A stretch of 64,000 nucleotides of DNA from Mayamaea pseudoterrestris (GCA_027923505.1 BROI01000010.1:558001-622000); one strand, 5' to 3'. Positions 1 through 9,939 are shown, counted from the stretch's first letter. Numbers and translations are program-made. The notes: a model not told the origin generated them from the sequence alone.

Positions 1-2
1 TC

Positions 3-1346
3 ACGCACTGGGAGCCTTTAATGTTTTGGGAATTCCAAGCCAATGTTACAAACATCTTTCCGAGCAACAAGAACGTACATACCTTGGCTGAAGGACAGTA
101 TATGGAAATTTTTACCCACGAGAATGAACCCGACAAGCAGCAATTCTTTTACCCTGTGAACAACCAGTTCTTTCCCACATTCAACCAGGAGGTGAATGAA
201 ATTGTCTACTACCCTATGCTTAACGGTCAAACATCGGCCGGCATTGGCTTGTATATTTTGGATGAAAATGACAATTTGGTGCCCTTTTACAAATTCTCAA
301 GCGATGGTTACATGTATGGGCCGGATGGGCAAGGCAACTCCGTTTATCAGCAGGACATGCTCATTGTCGGACCATCGCAGCGGGAGGGCTTGCTGCTGCA
401 ATTCACCACGCCGGGCAACTACCGCATTATGAACCACCGCATCATTCCGACGCAGCGAAATGGCGCCTTTCCGAACGGCTACTCGGATCAAGTGACGCAT
501 CTCGGAGCCACCATTATTGTCACGGCTGGCGCAACGACCTACGTTAATCCACTGACACTAGATTTTACCAAGGGAGTTTCGACAGTGATTGACACGGAAA
601 ACATTGTGCGACATACGACGGTTACCTTTGACATTGACATTCAGCAAGACAATGCACCGTTTGCGCAGTTTGAAGTAAACAACAAACTGTATGATACATC
701 CGACGTGGACGACATTTTCGAAGTGACCGTGGCCAAGGCGGAGCGATGGACGGTCAATTCGGCCAATTTGGACGTTTCGCATCCGTTCCACATTCACGTG
801 AATCCATTCCAGGTGGATGGCATTGAAACCGACTCTGTCGTTGGGGAGCTACAAGGTGTCTCGATCGCCGATACATGGGAAAGCAGCAACTACAGTCCGA
901 TTGGAATGTGGCGCGACACGGTGTTTGTTCCACCAAAGGGGTCGGTGGACTTGGTTCAACAATATGGGGACGGCGTCGTTGCCTTCGCTGGGAAGACAGT
1001 TTTTCACTGCCATTACTTGGAGCATGAGGATCAAGGTATGATCAAGAATCTACTGATTGACTCGTCACCTCCAGTTTGCGTCGCAAGTCAACAAAAATGT
1101 TTTACCAGCTCGGATTGCTGCGGTTACGCCGATGTGAATCCACTAGCTCGATGCAGCGAAAAGGGGAAGTGCTGCAAAAACATGGGAGCTCCGTGTTCCA
1201 AGGACGCCGACTGCTGCAACGGTGGAAAAAGTGCATTGTGTTCCAGTAGGAAATGCGTGAAATGCAAGCAACGGGGTAAATCGTGCAAAGCCAATGCGGA
1301 TTGCTGCTCGAAGAGTTGCAATACCAGCACAAAGCGGTGCAAATGA
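3..1346 (+). CDS. Multicopper oxidase (laccase-like), 3' part, with Cys-rich tail
   Basis: The frame is open to the left edge, so this is the C-terminal part of a longer gene. The visible part holds cupredoxin-like sequence and the C-terminal copper motifs of multicopper oxidases: HPFHIH near 780-797 and HCHYLEHEDQGM near 1006-1041 (HCHxxxHxxxGM type). These supply type 1, 2 and 3 copper ligands. The family oxidises phenols or metal ions and reduces O2 to water, usually outside the cell. After the last copper motif comes a tail of about 90 residues (1077-1346) with 18 cysteines and three DCC motifs, resembling repeated small disulfide-knot modules. Such a tail is not part of the usual laccase fold. 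The oxidase call is secure. The substrate and the role of the tail are unknown. Confidence 0.9.
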   Translation, partial: THWEPLMFWEFQANVTNIFPSNKNVHTLAEGQYMEIFTHENEPDKQQFFYPVNNQFFPTFNQEVNEIVYYPMLNGQTSAGIGLYILDENDNLVPFYKFSSDGYMYGPDGQGNSVYQQDMLIVGPSQREGLLLQFTTPGNYRIMNHRIIPTQRNGAFPNGYSDQVTHLGATIIVTAGATTYVNPLTLDFTKGVSTVIDTENIVRHTTVTFDIDIQQDNAPFAQFEVNNKLYDTSDVDDIFEVTVAKAERWTVNSANLDVSHPFHIHVNPFQVDGIETDSVVGELQGVSIADTWESSNYSPIGMWRDTVFVPPKGSVDLVQQYGDGVVAFAGKTVFHCHYLEHEDQGMIKNLLIDSSPPVCVASQQKCFTSSDCCGYADVNPLARCSEKGKCCKNMGAPCSKDADCCNGGKSALCSSRKCVKCKQRGKSCKANADCCSKSCNTSTKRCK

Positions 1347-1588
1347 TAGCGCATCTCGCTCCGCTGTACTATTAAAATATTGTGGGGTCTTTCTTAGTAG
1401 CATTGCTGCATTACCTTTGATGGACATAGTGAGCATGACGCGCATAGACAGGAGCTGTGGTAGTATTGGTAGCCGCGAGAAGTTTCCCGCGTCGGAAAGG
1501 TCGTAGCAGTGACTATGCGACATTCGCAGTGTTTCCGCATCGCGACGATTGGAGGTGCCAATGGATTCGTCGGTACGTAACTGCAAAG

Positions 1589-3385
1589 ATGAAGGCGCTG
1601 GCAGTAGCAAGCTTATCGGCTCTTCTAGCTGCTAAAGATTGCAATGGATGGGTAAATACGATCCATAAGAAATCAGCGATTGCAGCCTCATTCCGCAGCG
1701 TAACAACGAACCAATGTGACGACGAACGAATTTCACGCGTTTTATCGTTTACCAGCGACAATGCATACTGTCAATGGCAGCATAATAAAGACAACGGGAA
1801 TGACAAGATTAAAGCTGCTTGCTATAGTATATCTCGATTTTCCGCGGTAGCAAGCCTTGCAGGTCCTCTTGCTTTGTTCATGACCCTGCCATCACCAGCG
1901 TCGGCTTTTTCGCTGCAGCATATGCCGCCATTACAGCCGCAAACCGAATCATTATCAAATACTCACCTCCAACATAAAGAACCAAGACCAAGCAATCTTC
2001 TTGATCAAGGCGTGCGAGACTGGCTCTCGTCTGATCAATCATTTTGTAGCAAGTTGCGTCCAACTCTTTCGCAGCAATCATCATCACCAACTACTACGAG
2101 TACGACGACGCTTATTGCCTTAGAAGAGGAACAGCAAACGAAGCAGGAGCAGTATTCCATGCTTGATGAAGTATGGACGCTCATTGACAAGTATTACATT
2201 GACCGAAGCTACAATCAACAAGACTGGAAGGCAGTCAAGGAGCGATTCCAAACCAAGCTATCACAATCAAACAACCCATCCGACAAGACGGAAGCAGCCA
2301 TTGTTTCCGAAATGGTTAAGTCCCTAGGAGACAAGTACAGTCGCATTCTTGATGCGGCCGCGTACTCGGCCATTCAAAAGTACGACCTCATTGGGGTTGG
2401 CGTCACGCTCATGCCAGACCCATCCACACAACTCATTGTCGTTGGCGCTCCTCCCATTCCAAACAGCGCCTCCTACATTGCTGGATTGAAGCAAGGCGAC
2501 TGGGTCACGGCCATCAATGGCGTATCGACATTAAATCGCAACGCCTTCGACATTATCAACCAGATTGCGGAGCAACCGAATGCGCCGTCCATTGACATGA
2601 CCATTGTTCCACGCAACCACATGTTCGACAAGAGCGGCATGAATAACATTGACGAGGCATTTACGAACAATGCCTTTCAACGAACCGTGACCATGCCGCG
2701 AGCGTTTGCTCAAGTCAAGAACCCAATCGTTTACAAGCTATCCGAGAAGCGAGCCGATGGAACGCGTGTTGGCTACATTCGCATTTCCGAGTTCAATGCA
2801 CTCATCAAAACAAAACTCGAGGATGCCTTGCACGATCTCATTGACAAGCAAGGCGCTAATGCGCTGGTACTGGACGTGCGTCACAATGGCGGTGGAGCGT
2901 TCCAGTCGGCGGTGGAGATTTCAAGCTTGTTCTTTGCCGACAAGGTTGCAACCTACGTTGTGGACCAGTCGGAGGCACTCATTCCGTTCAAAACGGCAGT
3001 CTCCGACGTGCAAGTTCCAGCCAATATTCCAGTGGCGATCTGGCTAGACGCGCAGAGTGCGTCGGCGAGTGAAGTCTTTGCGGGTTCGCTGCATGACAAT
3101 TGTCGCGCAGTGGTAATGGGTGAACGGTCCTTTGGGAAAGGCTTGATCCAAGCCGTCTATGGTTTGAAGAATGGAGCGGGCCTCGTCTTGACAGTGGCGC
3201 GCTACGTGACACCCGATGGCATTGACATTCAAGGAACTGGCTTGCAGCCGGATATCATGGGACACGTTTCAGCTCCGATTCCGGGCATGTTGAGCGACAC
3301 TTCGGCAGTTGACTTTGTGGAGATACGGCAGCGACTGGACCCATCCATGTGCAAAGTTATGGCTTTGCCGCCTGCGAAACTGTAG
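1589..3385 (+). CDS. ctpA: C-terminal processing peptidase (S41A), predicted thylakoid lumen
   Basis: This is a carboxyl-terminal processing protease, the family that trims the D1 precursor of photosystem II. I chose the ATG at 1589, 44 codons inside the open frame, because it opens on a hydrophobic signal-like stretch. A second hydrophobic segment ending SPASA|F (around 1855-1910) looks like a thylakoid-transfer signal, so the leader looks bipartite. A PDZ region follows (about 2380-2560), then the S41 core. The SASASE motif starts at 3056; the Ser at 3062 and the Lys of FGKG lie 25 residues apart, the same spacing as the Ser/Lys dyad of D1 protease and E. coli Tsp. No intron is seen. Family assignment is firm; lumen location is inferred from the leader. 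Confidence 0.93.
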   Translation: MKALAVASLSALLAAKDCNGWVNTIHKKSAIAASFRSVTTNQCDDERISRVLSFTSDNAYCQWQHNKDNGNDKIKAACYSISRFSAVASLAGPLALFMTLPSPASAFSLQHMPPLQPQTESLSNTHLQHKEPRPSNLLDQGVRDWLSSDQSFCSKLRPTLSQQSSSPTTTSTTTLIALEEEQQTKQEQYSMLDEVWTLIDKYYIDRSYNQQDWKAVKERFQTKLSQSNNPSDKTEAAIVSEMVKSLGDKYSRILDAAAYSAIQKYDLIGVGVTLMPDPSTQLIVVGAPPIPNSASYIAGLKQGDWVTAINGVSTLNRNAFDIINQIAEQPNAPSIDMTIVPRNHMFDKSGMNNIDEAFTNNAFQRTVTMPRAFAQVKNPIVYKLSEKRADGTRVGYIRISEFNALIKTKLEDALHDLIDKQGANALVLDVRHNGGGAFQSAVEISSLFFADKVATYVVDQSEALIPFKTAVSDVQVPANIPVAIWLDAQSASASEVFAGSLHDNCRAVVMGERSFGKGLIQAVYGLKNGAGLVLTVARYVTPDGIDIQGTGLQPDIMGHVSAPIPGMLSDTSAVDFVEIRQRLDPSMCKVMALPPAKL

Positions 3386-3870
3386 CATAAAAGACAAAAA
3401 GGGACACAAGCGTTAACATGGAATGCATACTTGTAGCAACTTGTAGCAATAACCTGCCTTATCACTCATGATATGCATGCAAAACTCTTTGTATGTCGAC
3501 ATGGCGTTGCCACGCGTCCACCTCCTAGATGATCACACACTCATGCTGGAAGTTGTCATGCTGAAACAATCAATAGTACTGTACGTAGCAGCACTACACA
3601 GCCACTTACATGTGATTCAAACATGTCGATCGAAGGATCGGCATGCACTTGAGGCAGGTGTTATACACAAGAGGCCAGCGCGAGGCGGCACACAGCAATT
3701 AAGCTATCGTCGTCATTTTGTCCTACAACTAGGGACTTTAATACAAATATACTCTCCGATATCTTGAGTTAATCAAATTAGTTACAGGAACATAAGTGTG
3801 GTCTACATCAGTTGACAAATCACTGATAGGTCAGTGACAATCATGCGACGTAACTGTGACACTTGCTTTG
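3386..3870. other. Intergenic spacer between convergent genes
   Basis: CtpA and the next gene end towards each other across about 485 bp. I see no convincing coding region, RNA gene or repeat. Short open frames here lack recognisable features. Confidence 0.6.
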
Positions 3871-4680
3871 TCAACCTTCTTGTTCCGAAACATTCACATT
3901 ATCATTGCCTTCGTACTGCTTCGTCCACTTGCCGTTCACTTGCACCCACTCAAACTTGCCCTTGGGCGGCGCTCGACCCCATTCATGACGCGGCGGTGTT
4001 TTGGCACAACCCGTGAGCTGCGGCGCCGTAAACTTGTCCACCACGGCCGCGTGACGAACGCCGGCGTAATCCTTGACGGGGTTCTTGACCTTATCCTTGA
4101 GGAGTGGCGCGGTACACTTGTCCAGTGCTCCCGACTTGCTAAAGGCAGACGTTTGTCGCGCGTCAATTTTGACTGGATTCTTGATCGAGTCTTTGGAAAG
4201 CGGGTCGTGAAACTTGTCCACCGTTGCTGAATGTCTCTTGCCTTGGTGGTCCGTGCTTGGATTGTGAAGCTTATCTTTTAGTAGCGGCTCTGTAAACTTG
4301 TCGACAATGCCAGTGTTGACAAAGGCAGATTGGATGGAGGATGGAGTCGCTGGAGATGGAGTCGAGATTGCGGCAGTAGGAGCATTTGTCGTTTGCTCAT
4401 CCTCGCTGCTCTCGCTGTTGTCAGCACTTTGAATTTTGTATTCCAGCTCTTGTACGTCTTCACTCACGTCTTGGTTTCCCACTGGCATGTTGGATGTGAT
4501 TCGATCATCGTCGGCGCCTTCATCGTTGGAGGAAAATGACTCATCCTGTGTGACATCCACTTGCTTAGCGACGCTACCGCTGCCCTCCTTCATGACATCC
4601 TTCCCAAGGCTCTGCTCAATGTCGTCTACTTGAGTGACAGATTCGTCTGAATCAGAATTTTCAACGCCGTTTGTAGTCAT
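3871..4680 (-). CDS. Unrecognised acidic protein with four DKFTxPLLKDK repeats
   Basis: I do not recognise this 269-residue protein. Residues 1-110 are acidic and rich in Ser, Asp and Glu and look disordered. From residue 126 a motif of the form (V/L)DKFTxPLLKDKxxNP recurs at 126, 154, 186 and 214, so the period is 28-32 residues; the last copy is short. Spacers after copies 1 and 3 resemble each other (G-x-RHxA), as if a two-copy block had been duplicated. The C-terminus has a basic, aromatic stretch (KFEWVQVNGKWTKQY). There is no signal peptide or membrane segment. It shares an 800-bp upstream region with the divergent GTPase-like gene at 5484. Real coding sequence is supported by the maintained repeat pattern. 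Confidence 0.75.
   Translation of the reverse strand: MTTNGVENSDSDESVTQVDDIEQSLGKDVMKEGSGSVAKQVDVTQDESFSSNDEGADDDRITSNMPVGNQDVSEDVQELEYKIQSADNSESSEDEQTTNAPTAAISTPSPATPSSIQSAFVNTGIVDKFTEPLLKDKLHNPSTDHQGKRHSATVDKFHDPLSKDSIKNPVKIDARQTSAFSKSGALDKCTAPLLKDKVKNPVKDYAGVRHAAVVDKFTAPQLTGCAKTPPRHEWGRAPPKGKFEWVQVNGKWTKQYEGNDNVNVSEQEG
4009..4305 (-). repeat. Coding tandem repeats (4 x about 28-32 codons)
   Basis: Four imperfect copies of the DKFTxPLLKDK module inside the 3871-4680 gene. They start near 4305, 4221, 4125 and 4041 on the minus strand. Confidence 0.8.
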
Positions 4681-5483
4681 GGATTAAGTGTGTTAGAAAG
4701 CTTTGAAGATTCTGGGTGGATTTGTCGCGACTGTCGTCGAGCTGCTGGTCTCGAGTCTCGATCTGCTTGTTTAAACAGTCAGTGAATGTACCACCAAGCC
4801 AGCTTGAACTACAAAGGAGCACAGAGAGGGAGTATTGACCGTTTGGACGAGCGTAATGTGAATGGATCTTGCTATTACCGTCGTCGCAGGTTGGTCATCT
4901 TGGTCGTGATTGGCATCACAAGATTTTCGTCCGTCGCTTGTTCACGCTAGAATGTCGCACCGATACACTTACTGTAGCGTAAAGTGTACTGCCAAAAACT
5001 TTGAAATAAATCAAAGTTATTGGCACTGTAGCGTAAAGTGTAGTGCCAAAAACTTTGATTTTCAACGGACGATGACTATCGCGTAAAGTGTAGTGCCAAT
5101 AACTGTGAAATAAATCAAAGTTTTTGGCACTATGGCATAAAGTGTACTCGAGTACCGCTGCGTTATCATGAGCGACATGAAACGCACAGCTTCGGTTTGA
5201 CAAACGCCAAGCAAGTGCTCGGCCATGACCCGCCATACCGTACATATACTTGGAATGCTAAACAGTATTAACGGCTCATCACTACATTGACATCTGCAAG
5301 GACCTAACGAATAGCAAAGGAAAGAGAGTTGCGGCAGACGAGAGAGTATTGGAAACGAATCGATAAAAGGTTCAGTCAGCCGACTTGAAATAGGACAAGG
5401 GCTTTAAAATCCTCAAAATCTGGATCAATAGCCGACGTTCTTCCGCGAGCTCAAGCTATTAAATCGCCAATAACTTTTTCAAA
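4681..5483. promoter_or_regulatory. Shared divergent upstream region
   Basis: This 803-bp region separates two divergent start codons and should hold both promoters. No gene is evident. It contains the inverted/direct repeat block described separately at 4977-5148. No clear TATA box was identified. Confidence 0.5.
4977..5148. repeat. Direct and inverted repeat block, 50-54 bp period
   Basis: The string GCGTAAAGTGTAGTGCCAA followed by AAACTTTGA occurs at 4977, 5031 and 5081, with a shortened copy (GCATAAAGTGTACT) at 5135. Spacing is 54, 50 and 54 bp. After the first and third copies comes AATAAA and then the reverse complement (TCAAAGTTATTGGC at 5011; TCAAAGTTTTTGGC at 5115). Each therefore forms a near-perfect stem of about 14 bp with a six-base AATAAA loop. 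This may be a small hairpin-forming element or a multimerised regulatory site. Confidence 0.85.
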
Positions 5484-6878
5484 ATGTTCAGTCTCGTGAA
5501 TGGAGTCTACCAAGCCTACTTTGCGACGCCGCAGCTCAACATTTTGGTCGTCGGAGCCCAAGGATCCGGCAAGACAACCTTGATGGAGCGACTCAAAGTG
5601 ACGGAATTTGCCAGCAAGGCGCCCAAAGGATCCGGCGTACTGACGCAATATAGTAGTCCGTTGTCAGCAAAGGAAGCGAAGCAAGTCTTTTTCAGTGATG
5701 GAACGATTGCAAAGGAACATGTCGTCATGCTGGAGCAGCAGCAGCTAGAAGCTCCGCGGTCACCAGTGCCGACTGCAACCGTTTCCGATGCCGTCGTTTT
5801 GGAAACGCCGGATACCAAGCGACGACTCGCTGCCATGGCGACGAACCAGCGACGGCGGTTTCGATGGATTTGTCCGGCGCCGGAAAAGTATCAGCATGCG
5901 CATGAGGACGATGACGATGACGACGATGCTAGCGACGACGAGAAGGACGATTCCATCCACGCACCAGGCAATGGCGACAAGCAAATTTTGGACATTCCAT
6001 TGCCGCTGGATATGAATCAAGAATCATGTTCGTTGCTTTCGGCGCCCGAGCCGCTCGAGCAATTATACTTTGCCAGCAGTCCGCAGCAATCAACGACGAG
6101 CAATCGAAAATTATTGTCGCCTGTACCGCCTCTTGATACGACGCAAGGATTTGTTCCACCGCCTGCAATCATTGCAACTCGATCGCCGTCTATGGAAGAT
6201 GTTCAAGACGAAAGTCGTCGCTTGGAGTCCATGCGGAGTATCAACTTGTCGGATCGGTCCAGTGGCGAGTTTGCGTCAAACGGCGTCTCGCAACAGCAGC
6301 AGCAACAACAATTGGACTACAATTTGAAGAAAAATTGCAAAATGTTGCCCTTGATAAAGATTCGGCCAACGATTGGAATGAATCTTTGTCGCGTTAGCAA
6401 CATTTGCGGAGCCAGTTGTCACGTCATGGACGTGGGTGGTCGCATGCAGCAGCTTTGGGAGCGATACTACCATGACTGCGATGCAGTCATTTTCGTATGG
6501 AAGCTAGACGACGAACAAAATGAAAAGCAACTCGAAAATGAAGAGGACGACAGTGATAGCGACGACGAGAGACCAGTGGTGACGGCCCAGCAGCAGCTGC
6601 AAATGCTGGAGCGAGTACGAAGCTCGATTCCCGAGGATGTTCCTTTTATGGTGCTTGGTCAGATGCGAGCGCCGTCGCCGGCAGCCTCCATCAAGACGGA
6701 TCGCATGTATTCCTCATCTTGTCTTTTGCCCAACTACCATAACTTGTATCAGGCACTCTACTTTTGCAACGCGGCAACTGGTCAAGGCGTCAAGACTGCA
6801 CTGGAATGGCTTGTTCCACTGGCCAAGCGACAGCAGCTGACGCGGGTACGATCATCAGTCGATGGTGATAAATTTTAA
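5484..6878 (+). CDS. ARFRP1-like small GTPase, degenerate, with large insertion
   Basis: The start (MFSLVNGVYQ..F) and the P-loop GAQGSGKT at residues 24-31 match ARFRP1, an Arf-family GTPase that recruits Arl1 and golgins to the trans-Golgi. About 250 low-complexity, acidic and Gln-rich residues then intervene before the switch I region (RPTIGMN, near residue 294). The G3 motif is DVGGR at 316-320, so the Gln expected in DxGGQ is Arg. The NKxD base-recognition motif is absent: the equivalent strand reads MVLGQMR at 389-395. The C-terminus (NAATGQGVKTALEWLV) fits the ARFRP1 G5 region and last helix. The protein is 464 residues against about 200 for the family. Homology is strong; loss of normal GTP hydrolysis and guanine specificity is inferred. 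Confidence 0.85.
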   Translation: MFSLVNGVYQAYFATPQLNILVVGAQGSGKTTLMERLKVTEFASKAPKGSGVLTQYSSPLSAKEAKQVFFSDGTIAKEHVVMLEQQQLEAPRSPVPTATVSDAVVLETPDTKRRLAAMATNQRRRFRWICPAPEKYQHAHEDDDDDDDASDDEKDDSIHAPGNGDKQILDIPLPLDMNQESCSLLSAPEPLEQLYFASSPQQSTTSNRKLLSPVPPLDTTQGFVPPPAIIATRSPSMEDVQDESRRLESMRSINLSDRSSGEFASNGVSQQQQQQQLDYNLKKNCKMLPLIKIRPTIGMNLCRVSNICGASCHVMDVGGRMQQLWERYYHDCDAVIFVWKLDDEQNEKQLENEEDDSDSDDERPVVTAQQQLQMLERVRSSIPEDVPFMVLGQMRAPSPAASIKTDRMYSSSCLLPNYHNLYQALYFCNAATGQGVKTALEWLVPLAKRQQLTRVRSSVDGDKF

Positions 6879-7091
6879 CTATATTGTTACCGTAATCTTG
6901 AATATAAACGAATAGATGACGTCTGCAATCATTTATCTTATGCACGACGGAGCCTCTTCTTGAAGTTCTCCTCCGTTGCGTGCATATGCGGCAATCTGAT
7001 CTCTTTTTCATCAGAGAGAGTAATCTCTAAGTCAACTGACTTGACGGTGCTTTAAAGAAAGCAATGCCTGCGTCCTTGTCAAAAACTCAAC

Positions 7092-8052
7092 TCAGAAAGA
7101 GGTGGACCTTGCCGACTCAATGATTTGAAATGTGTTGCTCATTTCCACAAATGCGGTTGTCAGGGCCGCCAGACATCGTTCCTGTAGACTTGTAAGGCAG
7201 TCCATTCCATTATGATCATATATCATTGCTTCACATTCCAGCAACGCAGACGCAGACTTTGGGTCAATTTCGCAAAGAGACTCTTCACACGTCAGCCTAT
7301 TAAATTTTTCGCTATCCAAGGCGCCATTGTCAAGCAATCGAGGAATGATCTTTGCCGCTAATTGCGATCGTGCCAACAAATCTGAGCCTCCTCTGAGCAC
7401 TTTTGCCCAAAAGTCGTCACTTTTACATTCTAGAATAGCGTACTCATTCTGTACAAGCAAGCTCATCTGCGATGTGCAGCAGTGCTGTACGACGCGCATC
7501 ACTGCCGATGTACTGAAAGCGCATGAATGAACATAGTACAGGTGACAGTTTGAGGGGCAAGCGTCGTTCTTGATAAATTGCTTGGCCAGCCAGCGAAGCC
7601 GCGGAATGTCAAAGTATCGTCCTTAAAGTATCGTCCGAGGAAATGCATGGGTGTAGCGTTTTCTGTTGTGAAATCGACGCCGACATTCAGATTGTAGATG
7701 TAGTCGAGCATCGTGGGGAAGGCATGCGCAGCTAGCTCATGCAATTCCACCCGACTTGTCTTTTTTTTTTCTCCGCAAAATCTGCATCCGCACGGCATAG
7801 TGCCTCAAAGTACCCGCTCTTACGCGTACCTGCCGTCAAAAAATATTGATGAACATGATATTCGGTCGTCCCTGTGTGATCTTCTCCGATTGCGACGACT
7901 TGAATAGTCCAATCCGAATGACTTTCGCCAGGAGACAATCGCCAGTCGATGTTCGTCCAGCTAGCTTCAAACGGCTCGGCATCAGAATCGTATACCTCAT
8001 CATCGTCTTTACTAGGTTTTTCGTTGTCAAAAGTCAATGCATTGGAAGACAT
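7092..8052 (-). pseudogene. BTB/POZ-domain gene with two frame disruptions
   Basis: Three minus-strand frames read in order as one BTB/POZ protein. The first has the BTB entry motif (YHVHQYFLTAG..KSGYFEALCR), the second continues (LHELAAHAFPTMLDYIYNL), and the third is a helical BACK-like tail (ECKSDDFWAKVL). The first two are separated at a run of ten A on the coding strand (7761-7770 in plus coordinates). The second and third are separated by a 14-bp tandem duplication (TTAAAGTATCGTCC repeated at 7609-7636). BTB proteins of this kind are adaptors for Cullin-3 ubiquitin ligases or transcription factors. I start it at the ATG at 8052; the open frame extends further upstream without a better ATG. 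It is either a young pseudogene or carries sequencing errors, at least at the homopolymer. Confidence 0.75.
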
Positions 8053-8238
8053 TGTATCGCTAACGGTAGCAACCAATGATCGCCTCGCGTAGACATTGAT
8101 CCTTCCGCACATTAATTGACTCCACGCAAACGGTATCGACGCGAAGCCCGAACGTTCGATCGTGGAACTCTCAATGAATCCACGCTCCCCCAAAACCTGA
8201 GCGATGCAACCAGTCAAGTATCGTAAGTAGTCGGACAA

Positions 8239-8799
8239 GTCCGACTTTCAATGAAAAGGCCCAAATCATGAAGTATTAGATGAGCCAATGTTTCCAGGTA
8301 CAAAGCTATCGCCCACAGGAATGGAACGCCGTCAACTATCCGAAAGCGACTCGACATACCTCTAAACCAATACACACTTTGCGTGCCTGTAGAAGACTAT
8401 ATTTGGCAGCTGTGAAGTTAATCGGTGTCCGTATGTACCTTCCATTTCCATCGAGATCAACATTGTGCTGCGTCGTCGGCGGGAATGTTGACAAGAGTGT
8501 TGATGAGCGCACTCCAAGTCGGATCTGTATCCCTTGTGCCAACGTTCAGTATGGCTGGAAAAACCTGGCAGTAATCTCGTGTGGAGATTCATCAATTAGA
8601 GACGATCTTGCCATTTTCGCGACCGCAAATCTAAATTTATCGACACACAAAAGCAAATTACTTGTACCAGGGTCAAGAGACAGCAAGCTGTAAACGAATG
8701 GTAAAAAGAAGTTTCACTTTCAAAACATCTTGCCAAAACAATCGCATCGCATTGATCACTAAAGGGAATAACCAAAAGGATCACTGTCAAAATCGGAAA
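8239..8799. other. Unassigned sequence left of the repeat island
   Basis: About 560 bp with short open frames on both strands and no recognisable domain. It may include the end of the old minus-strand copia remnant, but I cannot identify an LTR here. Confidence 0.4.
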
Positions 8800-9606
8800 T
8801 CAGAGGATGACAATTTTGGTCATTGTGTAATTCATGTACTTGGTCAGAGGGTCTGCTACGTTTTCCTTACCGTCAACCTCGACGAACTTGAGAACCGTAG
8901 TCGCCACCGCAAAGCGAATCCGATGGTAGGCCAGTGCATTGTGACGCTTAGTAAGTGTTGAGCTATGGACCGTGCTTCGAGTGATTACCAACTGGTTGTC
9001 TCCAAACATCCAGCTGGTCTTCTCTATAGGCAAACCATCGCCTTGAGCGACGCGCGCATACCAATGATATGATCGGTAGCAATGCGTCCACTCATGGACT
9101 CAGATCCAAACGTTGCCGCCTCCACTGTATCTTGCAACTTGGATGAGAACCACTTGACGGGCGCTTGGTATATAATGGAGAATGCTGCTGCAAGATTTGC
9201 CAGTTACCTTGCAGTGCATCAAGTTGGCGTCCATGTCGTCAGACACACCATCCTTCCCTTTGGTGGGGGATATAGAGCAAGCTCATCCTCCGCGGGCTCC
9301 AATCAAACTCAGGTTGCTCTCCAAAGATTGCCCCATTTTCAGGTCAGTTAACTCGGAAGCGTATTGCAGCGTCAGGATGATTACGAAAGTATCCACAGAC
9401 GCGCTTGACTTGATCAAGATATCTTGACTCCATCGGCACGCAGCAATGGCGACTGATCCAACTCAGGATGATCGTCCTTGTCGAGTGGCCAAGAATACTT
9501 CTTTGGAGGACCGCCAAACATGCGCTCATAATTGCCGAGAAGATTTCCAGTGAGCTTCCCAATAGAGCGTACCATCAGGATCAACTTGGATCTTGTAATC
9601 GCCTCA
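8800..9606 (-). mobile_element. Ty1/copia remnant (element 3), RT end and RNase H
   Basis: The minus strand carries the tail of a copia reverse transcriptase (VKRVCGYFRNHPDAAIRFR type) and the end of RNase H (GDNQLVI...KRHNALAYHRIR...VDGKENVADPLTK). It is broken, with several breaks, and lacks most of the element. Other pieces that may belong to it lie at 17554-17969 and 24288-24330, each on the far side of a younger insertion. Confidence 0.85.
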
Positions 9607-9679
9607 TGACAAGTCGCAGAGCGGCGAAGTCAAGAGCCCGAACCCTAATTAGCTTGTGTCGAGTCCGCAGCTGTCGTAT
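9607..9679 (+). repeat. Copy 1 5' LTR, first part
   Basis: It starts TGACAAGTCGC and matches the first 73 bp of the other LTRs in the window (17155, 17970, 23884). It ends abruptly at unrelated sequence and the match resumes at 10974. Confidence 0.8.
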
Positions 9680-9939
9680 TCGGTCTGACTCACCAAGAGT
9701 CAGAACGGTCCCTTCCCCCTGTGGCAAAACGAAATTGCCGGCGCGCAGAACACGTTTTCAGTACTCGCCCTGTAGAAATCACTCGTGCGGGTGTCCGTTG
9801 CCACAATCGTGTAACGCCTATTTTTAACGGTCGATGGCAATCAGTGTCTTAGCGTTACTAAGCATACACGAGCATCCAGGCACAGCATAACCAGTGCCAC
9901 ACTCACATTGGGTTTGGACATGCAGGCACTGTTAACTTC

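Noticed and set aside
1143-1610. Minus-strand open frame of 155 codons
   Set aside because: It is the shadow of the multicopper oxidase tail, whose Cys pattern and copper motifs are on the plus strand.
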